From Romanomermis culicivorax (lineage: Eukaryota; Nematoda; Enoplea; Mermithida; Mermithidae): a stretch of DNA of 64,000 nt. The notes beneath the pieces are model-generated. The model had not been told where the DNA came from and searched no databases. It saw only the letters and a list, made by a program, of their open reading frames with translations. Shown here piece by piece: positions 23,202 to 33,994 of this stretch (position 1 is its first letter; every line of letters starts with the position of its first letter). Location: positions 930,001-994,000 of the forward strand of contig CAWUHX010000043.1 in NCBI GenBank assembly GCA_963922205.1, in the 5' to 3' direction. The position numbers and the translations under genes are program-made.

Positions 23202-24981
23202 AGGCGTAGGCATACTTGACCGGTTTTTTGCAGCCGCAAATTTTGCGGCCCGCCATTGCGGGTCGGTTGCGACTCTCACAATGGCATACTTTTGTGCGGT
23301 TCCGCAAAAATGCGGAACCGTAAAACCGCAATTGTAAGGCCGGGTATATACTTACCCGTACGCACATGGGCCGCCGATTTTTGAGCGGGCCCCGCAATTT
23401 GCAGCCCGGAAATTAAAGGCACAATTGTGCGCCACATTGCGGGTGCTGGGCGAAAAATTTGCGGGACCCAATAATTTTGCACGTGCGGGCAAGTAGAAAC
23501 CATTTCGACTTTTTTGCACATCTGTAATTCATGGGGATCAGGAACCACTGCCGCAGTACAGTAAAGTATTGTTTTTTGCCTATGGCGCACGATTGAACTT
23601 CATTTTCGAGCCCCCTGTTGGCGCGATGCGATCGCATGCGAATATTTTTAGCTTGTTTCTGAAATGGGGGAAAACTTTGGACTGTTTCCCGAGTTGGGAA
23701 AAACATTTTCGGAGGCAGGGTAGAAAATTCAAAAAATATTACACGTGGCCTGGCGCATTTTAAAATGCAATGTAATACGTTCGGGTGAGGGGCACCGTTT
23801 TTTCCTCAAATGGGGTTTTTTGAGGAAAAAAATTTCGAAATGAGGAAAAAAATTTTGGGTATGGTTCTCATTGAGGAAAAAATTTGGGGGAATTCAAAAC
23901 CAAAAAGATGCGTTTTCGGCGCTTCGTGCCGGTCATGGGTATAATCTTAACTAGTTTCTATCAGGCACGGCCATTAGCATATCATACTTGTAAACTATCG
24001 TTTTTTGCTCATGGCGCATGATTGTACTTGATTTTCCAGCCCTCCCTCACACCCGTATGCGTACGGTTAAGTATATTCAAATACGGCCCACAATGAGGCC
24101 GCATGCGCTTTTTTGGCTGAAGTATATTTTGACAACCCGCATTTTGGCCGCACATTAGCAGGTCGCAAAACTGCTCCGCACGTGCGTAAGGGTAAGTATA
24201 TACCCAGCTTAAGCATAGTTAACCGCAATTTCGAACTGGAAATCACTCAAGAGATGCAAGGTTGTAGGTTTCCGAATCCAAAAGCGTCAAAATGCTTGGG
24301 TATGCTCCTAATTGCATGGAAAAGCATCGGTAGGCACATTATAAACGTTTTCAAAGATGGGGAAAATTTTTGGAAAATGAGGAAAAAATTTTGGGTCCGA
24401 TTCTCATGTGGAAAAAATCAACCGCTCTAAAAACATGTTTTAAAAGCTTAAAAACACTAAAATAAACCGTCTATGAGCATTTTTAAGCGAAAAAGACTTT
24501 GAGAAAATTGGGGAAAAAATTTTTACCCCTATCGCCATTTGACGAAAAAGCCGGCGGGAAAAACAGTGATTATAATCTTCCAATGTTCACCAAAATACAT
24601 CTTTTCAGTCTTCAATTCCCCAAAATTTTTTCGACAATGAGAACGTTGCATGAATTTTTTACCTCATTCCTATAATTTTCTTTCCTCAGAAAACTCCTTG
24701 GCAGAAAAAAAACGGTGGACAGAGCAAATTCAGGGAAAAATTGAGTTTTCTAGTTGTTAAAGATCAGGTATTCAGTGTTATTCAGCACAAAAGGGCATGT
24801 ACAGTATCAAGTGCGGCTACCAGAACCGCAAAAAGTACTCCACTCGAGAACTCTTTGCGGGTCCATAAATGGCACTAAACCGGTTTGCGGGTGGCTTGCC
24901 GCCCCGCAATTTTTGAAAACTGCAAAAAAATGTGCAGGCCACATACTTTTTCGCCCGTTGCGGCTAAGTATACCTACGGCT
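23202..24981. mobile_element. Harbinger-type element, outer
   Basis: Inverted ends AGGCGTAGGCATACTT and AAGTATACCTACGGCT, with TTA at 23199-23201 and 24982-24984. The right arm of the palindrome preserves the empty site (complement of TTTTTTTACC), proving the boundaries. The subterminal zones are rich in GCGG/CCGC. No transposase is recognised, so it is non-autonomous. It is itself invaded at 23338-24209. Confidence 0.85.
23338..24209. mobile_element. Harbinger-type element, nested
   Basis: 872 bp with inverted ends GGCCGGGTATATACTTACCC and GGGTAAGTATATACCCAGCT, flanked by TAA at 23335-23337 and 24210-24212. The ends resemble those of its host element, so it is a related family inserted later. 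No coding region is supported. Confidence 0.8.
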
Positions 24982-26559
24982 TTACCGTTTTGGGAGCTGC
25001 ACAGCTCTGAAGAAGGCATACTCATGAAAATTTCATAGAAATCATTGTATTTGCCAGGTGGCCCCTGTCTACCCCTTTTGATATATTAATTGCCTGTACT
25101 TTAGAATTATCAGATAACTAACAGACTATAGTTTGATGTATTAATTGTTTTGCAAGCAAACATTTTACACACTGCCAGAATGTTTGAACAGTCAAAAATT
25201 AGAAGCAAAAATTTAGAAAAATGCTAAATAGAGGCACCCTGAGCACTATCACCTATCATGGTGCAGAATTTTATCTTTTTGTTCTTTTGCTCACACATAC
25301 CTACAGTAGATATGAAAGCAGCATCGCGATTCGAATACTCCTTGAAGAGCTACATAGATCCAAAGAATGCAAAATCCTGAAAATTGTTCAAAAATCAATA
25401 AAGTTTTTGACATTTTTGTGTTTTCATGGAGCTGGTTCATTATTTCAATACTTAACCAGAAAATACATTAAAAAGGCCACAACCTTTTGGACACGTTGTA
25501 GCAAAACAGTGATTTATGATTTTAACTCATTATTATCTACTTGATAAATTTTGTTCAATTCCTTTGAGTCACTGATCTACAAGGATGATACAGGCCCCGC
25601 CTAATCAAACCTCACAAAGTCTATGTCATTCACCTGAAAAAGAAAAATCATAAAGTCCACTGCGTGAATAGCAGTTTGATATCTGTATTTGCGAGTCATT
25701 TTATTTTTGCCATATACATGTAGGGACATGATCCATCTTCAAGGTTTGAGGACGTGCAACATATGAAAGGAATCTCATGAGCAAATCATTAATCCAAATC
25801 AGCACTGATGATTTTTTTCTACTGATACAGCAAATCTTGGAAAATTTTTTGTTAGAAGGCTTATGAGTACTTTGTGTTTTTTATCTACAAAACTTTGGAG
25901 ATGGACATATTGTAATTACCAATTGCATTGCACAGCCAACATAAGCAGCAAATTATTCACTGAAAACTAAAACATTTTCTTATTGCAGTTGGTAATTTCT
26001 TTTTAGTCAGTCATACATACATACAAGAATCGACACAAATGAATTTTATGTAACAAAATTTTGTTTTCTTTATGTTTAGGGATGTATTTGCTGACACAAT
26101 CAATGGACATCTATCTTGATATAAAGTAAAAAATAGTTGATCAAGTTGATGTCATAAAAGATCTGATCATGATCTGGCAATAGTTTCCTGTTACCTGGTC
26201 GACTATTACACTCCATTTAGTTAGAAATGATCGAAGGGGTAGTCACAGTTCAGGCAAACAGCACCTTACTAGAGATTATGAAATAAATTTCAAAAATTTT
26301 GAAATGGTTAGAATAGAAAGAGTGATCATCAAGGAGTCTGTATCATGAAGGAAAAATTTATTGAATAGAATTAATGAGTCTTCCATAATTTTGAACAAAA
26401 TTTTATCGCCAACCCTGCTCCAATCATTTCAGAATTTGAAAAAAAAAATTTTTTAATCTCTAATAGGTTTAGATCATCAGATACATACACAAAACGGATT
26501 CTGCTTCTTAATTCTGATCTGAAGTTTACTGCAACAATTCACACAGCGAGCATTAATCT

Positions 26560-27695
26560 TTTTCAGGAGAATGACATAGACTTTGTGAAGTTTGATTAGG
26601 CGGGGGGCTTGTATCATCCTTTTAGATCAGTTACTCAAAGGAATTGAACAAAATTTATCAAGTTGATGATAATGCAGTTAAAATATAAATCACTGTTTTG
26701 CTACAACGTGTCCAAAAGGTTGTGGCTTTTTTAATGTATTTTCTGGTCCAAGTATTCAAATAATGAACCAACTCCATGAAAACACAAAAATGCCAAAAAC
26801 AATTTATTGATTTTTGAACAATTTTCAGGATTTTGCTTTCTTTGGATCTATGTAGCTCCTCAAGGGGTATTCGAATCGCCATGCTGCTTTAACATCTACT
26901 GTAGGAATGTGTGAACAAAAGAATAAAAAGATAAAATTCTGCAGCATGGTAGGTGAAAGTGCTCAGGGTGCCTCTAAGCAGGATTTTTCTTGATTTTTGC
27001 TTCTAATTTTTGACTGTTCAAACTTTCTTGCAGAGTGTAAGATGCTTGCTTGCGAAACAATTAATACATCAATCTATAGTCTGTTATAGTTATTTGATAA
27101 TTCAACAGTACAGGCAATTAATATATCACAAGGGGTAGATAGGGGCCACCTGGCAAATACAATGATTTCTATGAAATTTTCATGAGTATGCCTTCTTCAG
27201 AGCTGTGCAGCTCCCAAAATGGTAAAAAAATTTTGATGAAAATTTAACCAATGCAGTAAAAACGCAGGAGCTACAATATAAGAAAATAAAATTCTGTGGC
27301 TTCCGATGGGAAGGTGCTCGGGAGTGCCTATAAACAAAATTTTTTTTCGGTTTTGACGGCTCGTTTTCGACTTTTTAAACTTTATTAAAAAGTGTAATTT
27401 GCAATTATTTACTGTAAATGTTACATCAAAAGAGAGCTTATTCTCTCATTTATAAAATGAGTAACCGATCTTGAAATATCGCTTGGCTAGCAAGACCACT
27501 GAAAAATCCCCAAAAATCATCAATTTTCAAACTTTGGCACTCTGTAGTGGCGCGAATTTTCGTTTACAAGCAAAACGAATGGTACCATGGAACTCAGCGC
27601 ACGAAGCTACCCAAAATATCTGATTTTGAGGTATAATTAATTTTAAACTTATCATAGGGAAAGTGGAACCTCTCAGAAATCATGTCTTAAATGAA
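26560..27695. repeat. Right arm of the central palindrome
   Basis: Uninterrupted inverted complement of the left arm. The single-copy spacer between arms is about 25650-26560, with no gene seen in it. Confidence 0.85.
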
Positions 27696-28139
27696 GTGTT
27701 GATGAGCATTTTCAAGTGGAAAAAACGATTATTTTAAAACGAAAAAAAATTTTTTCCACATGTGGAAAAAAAATTTGACCCTCTTCCACATTTGTGGGTA
27801 AAAGTTCGTGGAAAAAAACAGTGATCCGAAGATGAAGCTAAGCATATCAAACGTGAAATGATTTTTTTGCAGTTTTTCACTAATTTTTATTACTGTGCAA
27901 ATTTTGTGCGAAATCCTACAATTTACAATCTTCTGAGGGAAAATTAGCAATTTACAAACTGCAAACTAAAAATAACCTTCATCTATTTTTGGGGAAACGG
28001 GATTTGACAATTTTGAGGAGTAGGGACTTTCAAGAAAAAGCTTCGAAGCATTCTTGGGGGAAAGAGGAATTTCGGGGAAACAGGGCCTTGGGGGAATAGA
28101 TTCACCCGAATAAATGATCAGCATGAATGCCGAAAAGCA

Positions 28140-28350
28140 GACTATGATAGGGCGCCAAAGTCAGATGGGCGCCAAAGTGAGATGGGTGCCAAAGTGAGAT
28201 GGACGCCAGGTTAGGACATCCAAGAACAGTCATTATTAAACAAAGGGCGCCAAAGTGAGATGGGCGCTAAAGTGAGACAACAGTCTCACTTTGGGGCCTA
28301 CAACGTTGGACGTCAAAGTGAGACAGGCGCCAAAAAGAGACACAATCCAA
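28140..28350 (-). repeat. CTCACTTTGGCGCCC array, right (inverted)
   Basis: Units read GGGCGCCAAAGTGAGAT on the + strand, the inverse of 21300-21485, followed by GATTTTACCCGTC-type tips. Confidence 0.8.
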
Positions 28351-28423
28351 TTTTACCCATGATTATACCCATCTTTAACTCAAAGCTTTACTTGCGATTT
28401 TGACCATGATTTTACCCGTCTTC

Positions 28424-29441
28424 AGGCTTTTTTTTTGGTTTAAAAACCAGGAGCCAAATGGCTCCTAGGCCTAAATTTTTAGGGGCCAAATTGAAATTTC
28501 GGGAGCCAAGAATTTTTAATTGAAGAATATCGAAAAACGGGCTTGTAGCACACTGTAGAACGTACTATATAATTAAATTATACAGATATTCAATCAGTTG
28601 ATATGAGTTTACAAAAATTGCTGTTCAGAATTCGATTTCCACCCAGGGTTTTCAGCTTCTTTCTACATGTACAAGCATCGTCCGAGGAATCCTTGTGCAA
28701 AGAAAATTTTTAATGCAAAAAACACGATATTTCGTTTATTTTTGTACAAACCTTCTCCCAAGATAACACTTGAATTCATTTGTTTCCGACTCCAAAGTAT
28801 ACTATATCTTTCCGGCGTTATGCGACAAAATTTTTTTTCTTCAGATTTTGAAACTCTAAAATTCTGGAAAATCAATTTAAGGATAACTTATTCCATCAAC
28901 ATACAAGGTAGGAAAACATGTATTATATCATTTCACAAACTCTGTTCATACTTTCATAAGTTTGACAAATTCAAATTAAACTTGAAATTTATGAAAATCA
29001 CCTCCATTATGATCATGAATTAAAACTTGGCTCCATATTTAAAATAATAGTTGCAAAAAACAGAAAAATTGAGATTTTGATCACCAAAATTCTTTTGCAT
29101 CAAATGCACCAAAATTCGTTTTTTCCATGTCGATCCCCCGTATTTTTCCCTTGTCGAAAATTTTCTTTCCTAGAAAGTTTGACTTGTAGAAAAACAAACA
29201 AAGAACAAAAACAAAAAAATATATATAATGAGATCCAGTGCGAAGCGTAGGAAAATTTTCGATGTTTTATGATTTTGGAGCCTGTAAAACACTTACTTAA
29301 AATCTAAAATTGAATGAAAATAACTACAGTTCACTATAATACTCGTATAAATGAAAAAGTCAAAATTTTAGGAGTCAAAATGGCTCCTAGACCTAAAATT
29401 TTGGGAGCCATTTCCAAACTTTCAAAATGACTAAAAAAAGC
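28424..29441. mobile_element. GGCTCC-ended dispersed element, copy 2
   Basis: The left end is GGCTTTTTTTTTGG..CCAGGAGCCAAATGGCTCC, and the right end has ATGGCTCCTAGACC..GGGAGCCATTT then AAAAAAAGCC in inverted sense. The ends agree with 1195-2615. The interior ORF 28667-29023 is AT-rich and unlike any known protein. Confidence 0.45.
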
Positions 29442-30046
29442 CTTCCCGTCTTTTACCAACGATTTTCCTCGTGTTCAACTTAGAAATTTATCCAACTTTT
29501 TTATTTTCGTATTACAGAACATAGGTAAGTGGGGGTAAGCCAACCCTTCATTTTTATCGTAGCTATTTCACGTTTAAGGCAAGATTTCTAAAAAACTATT
29601 AGACATCCAAAACTTAAATTTGGCAACAGTATAGAACTCGATGCGGGCTACAATATGGTATCACTTAGAATACTGTAGACATACTGTAGCTAAAGTTATG
29701 AGACAAACTAGAGTACTGCTTTGCCACCTTTCCATAACTAACAATTATTCTAACCGATTAGCTCGATTGTGGTATTAATATCTTCAGTAGGGTCATATCT
29801 CGGGACCACTACGAAATTTTTTTGAAATATGCAAATACGACCTCATTTCAGTGTAAAGAAAAATCCCAAAACTCCGACCAGTAATAACATTGCGAATATT
29901 TAGTCTTTCTAGACGATTCTTGTTCCGTTGGATGCAGCTCCTCGAGTTGTACAAGATACTGACTGGCGGTTTGGAAATTTGCAGTGTAAACTTAATTATC
30001 ATAGAAAATATGCAAATTTGGCCTAGTTGGGGTAGATGACCGCTGA
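29442..30046. other. Intron 5 stretch without named features
   Basis: AT-rich sequence in which I recognise no exon or repeat family. Confidence 0.4.
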
Positions 30047-30201
30047 CACGTATTGGATAAACGTGTTGCCATCGTAACCATCGCCAAACACTGTTCGAAA
30101 AATAATGCTCAACCGGGATTCGAACCCGGGTCTCTGAGACTATAGTGCAGCTATCTTCCGTTTGAACTACCGAGCCAGTGTTGCGATTGTTACGAAGGGG
30201 T
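30047..30201 (-). mobile_element. tRNA-like SINE unit 1
   Basis: On the minus strand the unit has an A-box-like TGGCTCGGTAGTTC (30163-30177) and a perfect B box GGTTCGAATCC (about 30115-30127), but its ends do not pair as an acceptor stem. A second unit at 30319 repeats both the tRNA-like part and its flanks, ACACGTATTGGATAAA and CATCGTAACCAT.GCC. Confidence 0.55.
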
Positions 30202-30318
30202 GATGTACGGCGGTGCGATACGTGACATTCCCCCCCCCCCTTGAAAGAAGGACGACCTCGTCCGTTGAAGATGCAGGTTCCTGCGGCCCACCAATGTGGG
30301 ACCATCCAAGCCTCCCCA

Positions 30319-30478
30319 TGACACGTATTGGATAAATGTGTTGCCATCGTAACCATTGCCAAACACTGTTCGAAAAATAATGCTGGACTGGGATTCGAAC
30401 CCAGGTCTCTGTGACTATGGTGCAGTGTTCTTCCGTTTAAACTACTGAGCCAGTGTTGGGATTGTTAGGAAGGGATGA
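30319..30478 (-). mobile_element. tRNA-like SINE unit 2
   Basis: Direct duplicate of 30047-30201 with about 12 differences. The B box is intact (GGTTCGAATCC on minus). The 118 bp between the units include a run of C at about 30229-30240. Confidence 0.55.
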
Positions 30479-30969
30479 TGTACAGTCAAGTCATAGAATG
30501 CTAATTCTTTTTTTGTTCGATAGCTGAGTAAAATGCCCAGAGTAAACCACCAACATCTAGTATGTGCAGTGTAAAGAAAGTGTAAACAAAGCAAAGATGT
30601 CCATCGAAAAATTTTTTTGCAATTTTCAGATCTTTTGTTGTACCATTGAAATGAGCTTCTTTTTCTACCCCCCCCCCCAGTTTTGATATTTGTTTTTTGT
30701 CAAAATGTATAGTACATTAGAAATTTGCATAAATGTTGTTTACAAAAAAATTTTCCGATTCATCGATTTTGAGCAGCGCCGTTGCAAAGAGTGTATTTTG
30801 TTGTCCCTGTTTTTCGAAATATCTCAAGGTACGCTAAAAATGTGCATAAATGATACATGCCAAAAAATGTAAAATTCGCGACATTTTAGTGGCGTTCGTA
30901 CTATACTTCGAAAATACACTTTTTCAGTAAAGAATTTTTTACATCTTCCTTGCAGGAGCTTGAAAGTAC

Positions 30970-32490
30970 GAAATTTATCTGAAAATTCCAGAAAATGGCG
31001 AAAAGGAGAATATATTTTTCCTTTTTGCTTGTTTCACTGGCTTAAAAGTTCGATATTAGGCCTCCCCATCATTTCATTTCAGCAAAATTCTAACTGAAAA
31101 AAACTTTCCATTTCTTGAGAAACATATACGTGCCCAGTTTTTTAAAAGACAAAACGTTTCTAAGCCTCTGAGCATGAAATTCACTTGTCTTGTAGCAATT
31201 TTTACAATCTACATGATTACTGTATGTACAATACATACTTCGTTTTCATGATAGAACACACGTGATGCCTCTAACCGCATGTATAAAATTCATTACAGGC
31301 TTGTACAAAAAAGTGCTATAATTGACAAAAACTATACAGAACAATAACCATTCTCTAATACTAGGAAGTGGCAAAAGATGAATATGTTTTTCCTTGTCCC
31401 ATATTTCACTGAGCATAATACTATACTTCGTTTCCGAGAACCTGGTTGTAAGCTCACCGTATTCTTGATTCACACGTATTGTTTTTTCCAAGTTTAAAAC
31501 GCGAGAATTTAAATTTCTAATATGATTAATGCTAGGTTAAACTTATTTGAAACTATGCTTTAGCAATTTTACTCCAATAATGTTCGCCAGTCTCCCAAAA
31601 ATCGCCGTCAACAAAAATTTTGCTGTTTACCAGCAATTAATTTTTTGAATTTATTTCAGATTGTGTAAATTCGTTGTCTTGCGAATCAGGAATACTGTGG
31701 GTTTACCACCTGCTTTTCGGAAACAAGGTATAGGCCACTGCATTATATACAGTGATGAAAAATTCTAACAAAGAATGGTACATAAGTAATTACAAAGATT
31801 TCGGGTTTCTCATTAAACCAAAGTTTTTTCTTCTGTAAAAATCAACTTTAATAACTGATAGTGAAATTTTTCAAAGATTTGTCCATTTTTGCGCAGGGGC
31901 ATTTTCAGAAATGACTAAAAAACTGAGCGCATATATGTTTCTCAGAAAATGGAAAGTTTTTTTCAGTTGGAATTTTGCTGAAATGAAATGTTGGGGAGGC
32001 CTAATATCGAACTTGTAATGATTTAGGTATGTGGGTGGTATTGTGCCTGGGTTCCAGCTACAAGTAGCGTTATGAGTTTGGTCTATAGATGTTCCTGACC
32101 TCCCTCCTAGCACACACACACTGGTCTAATGTGCAGCAAATTTACTAAAGAAAACGACTGACTCGTACATACACAAAATTGACCTACTGAATGAAAACGA
32201 AAAGAAATATGCATTCAAAAATACTTGACATAATATAAACAAAGTGGCGATATGAAACAATAACAAAGATGGAAAAAAATAAGCTTATATTACAAACGAA
32301 ATATGAGTACAATGAAACTATAGACATTGGAAAAAGATGAAGAAATGCAAAAAATGAAAACATGGGTGGTCCAAAAATATACAGGGTGTCTCAAATATCT
32401 TACAAACTTTTAAGCCAGTGAAACAAGCAAAAAGGAAAAACATATTCTCCTTTTTGCCATTTCCTGGCATTTTCAGATAAATATATGTTT
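30970..32490. mobile_element. Foldback element interrupted by a solo LTR
   Basis: Left arm 30970-31150 (GAAAATGGCGAAAAGGAG .. GCTTGTTTCACTGGCTTAAA .. AGGCCTCCCCA) is the inverse of 31915-32013 joined to 32405-32490. The gap in the right arm is the 391-bp LTR. The centre (31150-31915) has no gene. Confidence 0.75.
32014..32404. mobile_element. Solo LTR, family 2
   Basis: 391 bp beginning TGTAATGATT and ending ATATCTTACA, flanked by AACT at 32010-32013 and 32405-32408. The intact left arm of the surrounding foldback reads through the empty site. Orientation is uncertain. On the minus strand a TATATTTTTGG lies near the start. Confidence 0.8.
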
Positions 32491-32829
32491 TTTATGGTGA
32501 GCTTTTTTTAGTCATATGAACAAGGTATCCTAAAACTGAAATGCCGATATCTCACAATCGAACATAATATTTCCTACAGTTCAGAGCAATAGCTCTCATG
32601 ACTATGCGCTACTTCCCCGATTATGTAAGCCATCCGCTCATGCTTCTGTAACTGCAGCTATCCTGAAATAATTCTTATGCCTTACTGTATTGCAGAAATG
32701 AAATTCACGCAAGGGCATTTTCTGATAGGATTACGTTCAGCATAAGGGGTATTGGTTTGCTTAATAATCACTATTTACAATTCGCCTTGCGCCAGAGTTT
32801 TTTGATTGCAACTTCTAAAACCATAAGAC

Positions 32830-32959
32830 AAGTCATATTTTATATTTTTAAGATTTTCTGCTAAGCAATATGTCATATAAGACTAAAAATTGTGCAAACG
32901 ATTTCAGAGACAGTGTTAATCTTTCGATCTACAAGCATTTTATAAAAAGCAAGACTATA
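32830..32959 (-). mobile_element. TAGTCTG-family MITE, truncated fragment
   Basis: Inverse of the MITE family, with AGATTTTCTGCTAAGCAATATGTC, CAAGCATTTTATAAAAA and GACTATAG recognisable. Diverged and missing one end. Confidence 0.5.
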
Positions 32960-33527
32960 GTGCATTTCAGTTGTTATACTATAGATGGTATTTGTTTATT
33001 AACTCGAAGACCGTAGGAGTCATTGTTTTTTGAGCCTATAGAGAATTTTCTGGAAGATTATTCAAGCTTCAGACGTTTTCATCAAGAGCCACAATTTTCA
33101 TCAGATGCACATATAAAAATATTGAAACCTGTTGATTACTTTCATCTCAACAGAGTTTGAAAAGCAAAAGATCTGTTTCAAATCTTTCGCACTATCGAAT
33201 AATAGTGTACCTGGAAAAGGTGCTTTTCGATGATAACCCACTGATATCACAAATTTATGCTGATGCTGTTGTACTGAAATATGTACAATGGTGATCAATG
33301 CATTTCCGAAATTTCTCATCATTACCATCACTAACAGCAGATTCAGTTTAACCTGCAACACATCGACTGCATCCAAAACAACAATCGAATTCTAGCCTTA
33401 CGTGAAAAATATAAACTTCTTGTCAATATAACCCTGCTAATAGCAGGGTAAAATCACAGGTTATTTTCATGTCTTTTTCACCAACTTTTTATCCAACTTT
33501 TACCTTATCCACCTTCTGTAGTCTCGA

Positions 33528-33670
33528 TAAGAGCGCAGGACAATAGCGCACAAAGAACATTGAGCGCAAGGACTTCAGAGCGCGGACATGAAAGCGCGGA
33601 CTTTAGAGCGCAGGGGACGACAGAGCGTGGACAGTAGTGGACATTGAAGCATTGAAGACATTGAAGCGCA
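33528..33670. repeat. GAGCGC-containing short repeats
   Basis: Irregular repeats of AGAGCGCAGGAC / GAGCGCGGAC, seven or more times, lie just upstream of the composite element. A local minisatellite of unknown role. Confidence 0.6.
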
Positions 33671-33994
33671 GGACAATAGAGGAAAGAAACATTAAATCAG
33701 AGCAAATAATAAAATAAGAATAAGACAAAATAAAATGATTTGAAAAGTAACAATATTTCAGTTCGAAAATGCTTTCTTCAAATTTCTTCATGACTCTAGA
33801 GAAATTCAGGTCAAAGCATTTTTCCACCATTGAGTACTTTTCCCACTTTTTGTTCTTTTTCTCTGTTTCTTATTTCACTTTTCCAACTTTCTTCGCCCCA
33901 TATTTTATTATATTATATCTTTTTCTCTTGGTTTTCATTTTCTTGTATTTCCCTTTTTCATTTTTTCACATCTCATTGTTCGTTCACTCTCTCA

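Larger units (their letters stand above)
22690..25650. repeat. Left arm of the central palindrome
   Basis: Positions 22690-23201 and 24982-25650 are the inverted complement of 26560-27695. Recognisable blocks are AAACGAAAATTCGCGCC, GCTAGCCAAGCGATATTTC and GGAGCTGCACAGCTCTGAAG. The arm is interrupted by a 1.8-kb Harbinger-type element. The arms differ by scattered substitutions and are not recent. Confidence 0.85.
21195..28440. mobile_element. Giant inverted-repeat structure in gene 1 intron 5
   Basis: Three nested pairs of inverted segments share one centre near 26.1 kb. Outer arrays of GTCTCACTTTGGCGCCC lie at 21300-21485 and, inverted, at 28140-28350, with GGGTAAAAT-type tips outside. Middle blocks with CTTTCCACAAATGTGGAA lie at 21840-21945 and 27740-27830. 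The main arms are 22690-25650 and 26560-27695. It is either one large foldback element or several insertions in a palindrome. The outer arms are degenerate, so the limits are approximate. Confidence 0.6.

Noticed and set aside
30115-30177. Functional tRNA gene on the minus strand
   Set aside because: The B box is good but no acceptor stem pairs, and the same unit is duplicated with its flanks, as expected for a SINE.
29793-30362. 189-codon minus-strand frame
   Set aside because: It runs through a duplicated tRNA-like repeat and a C-run and has no protein motif.
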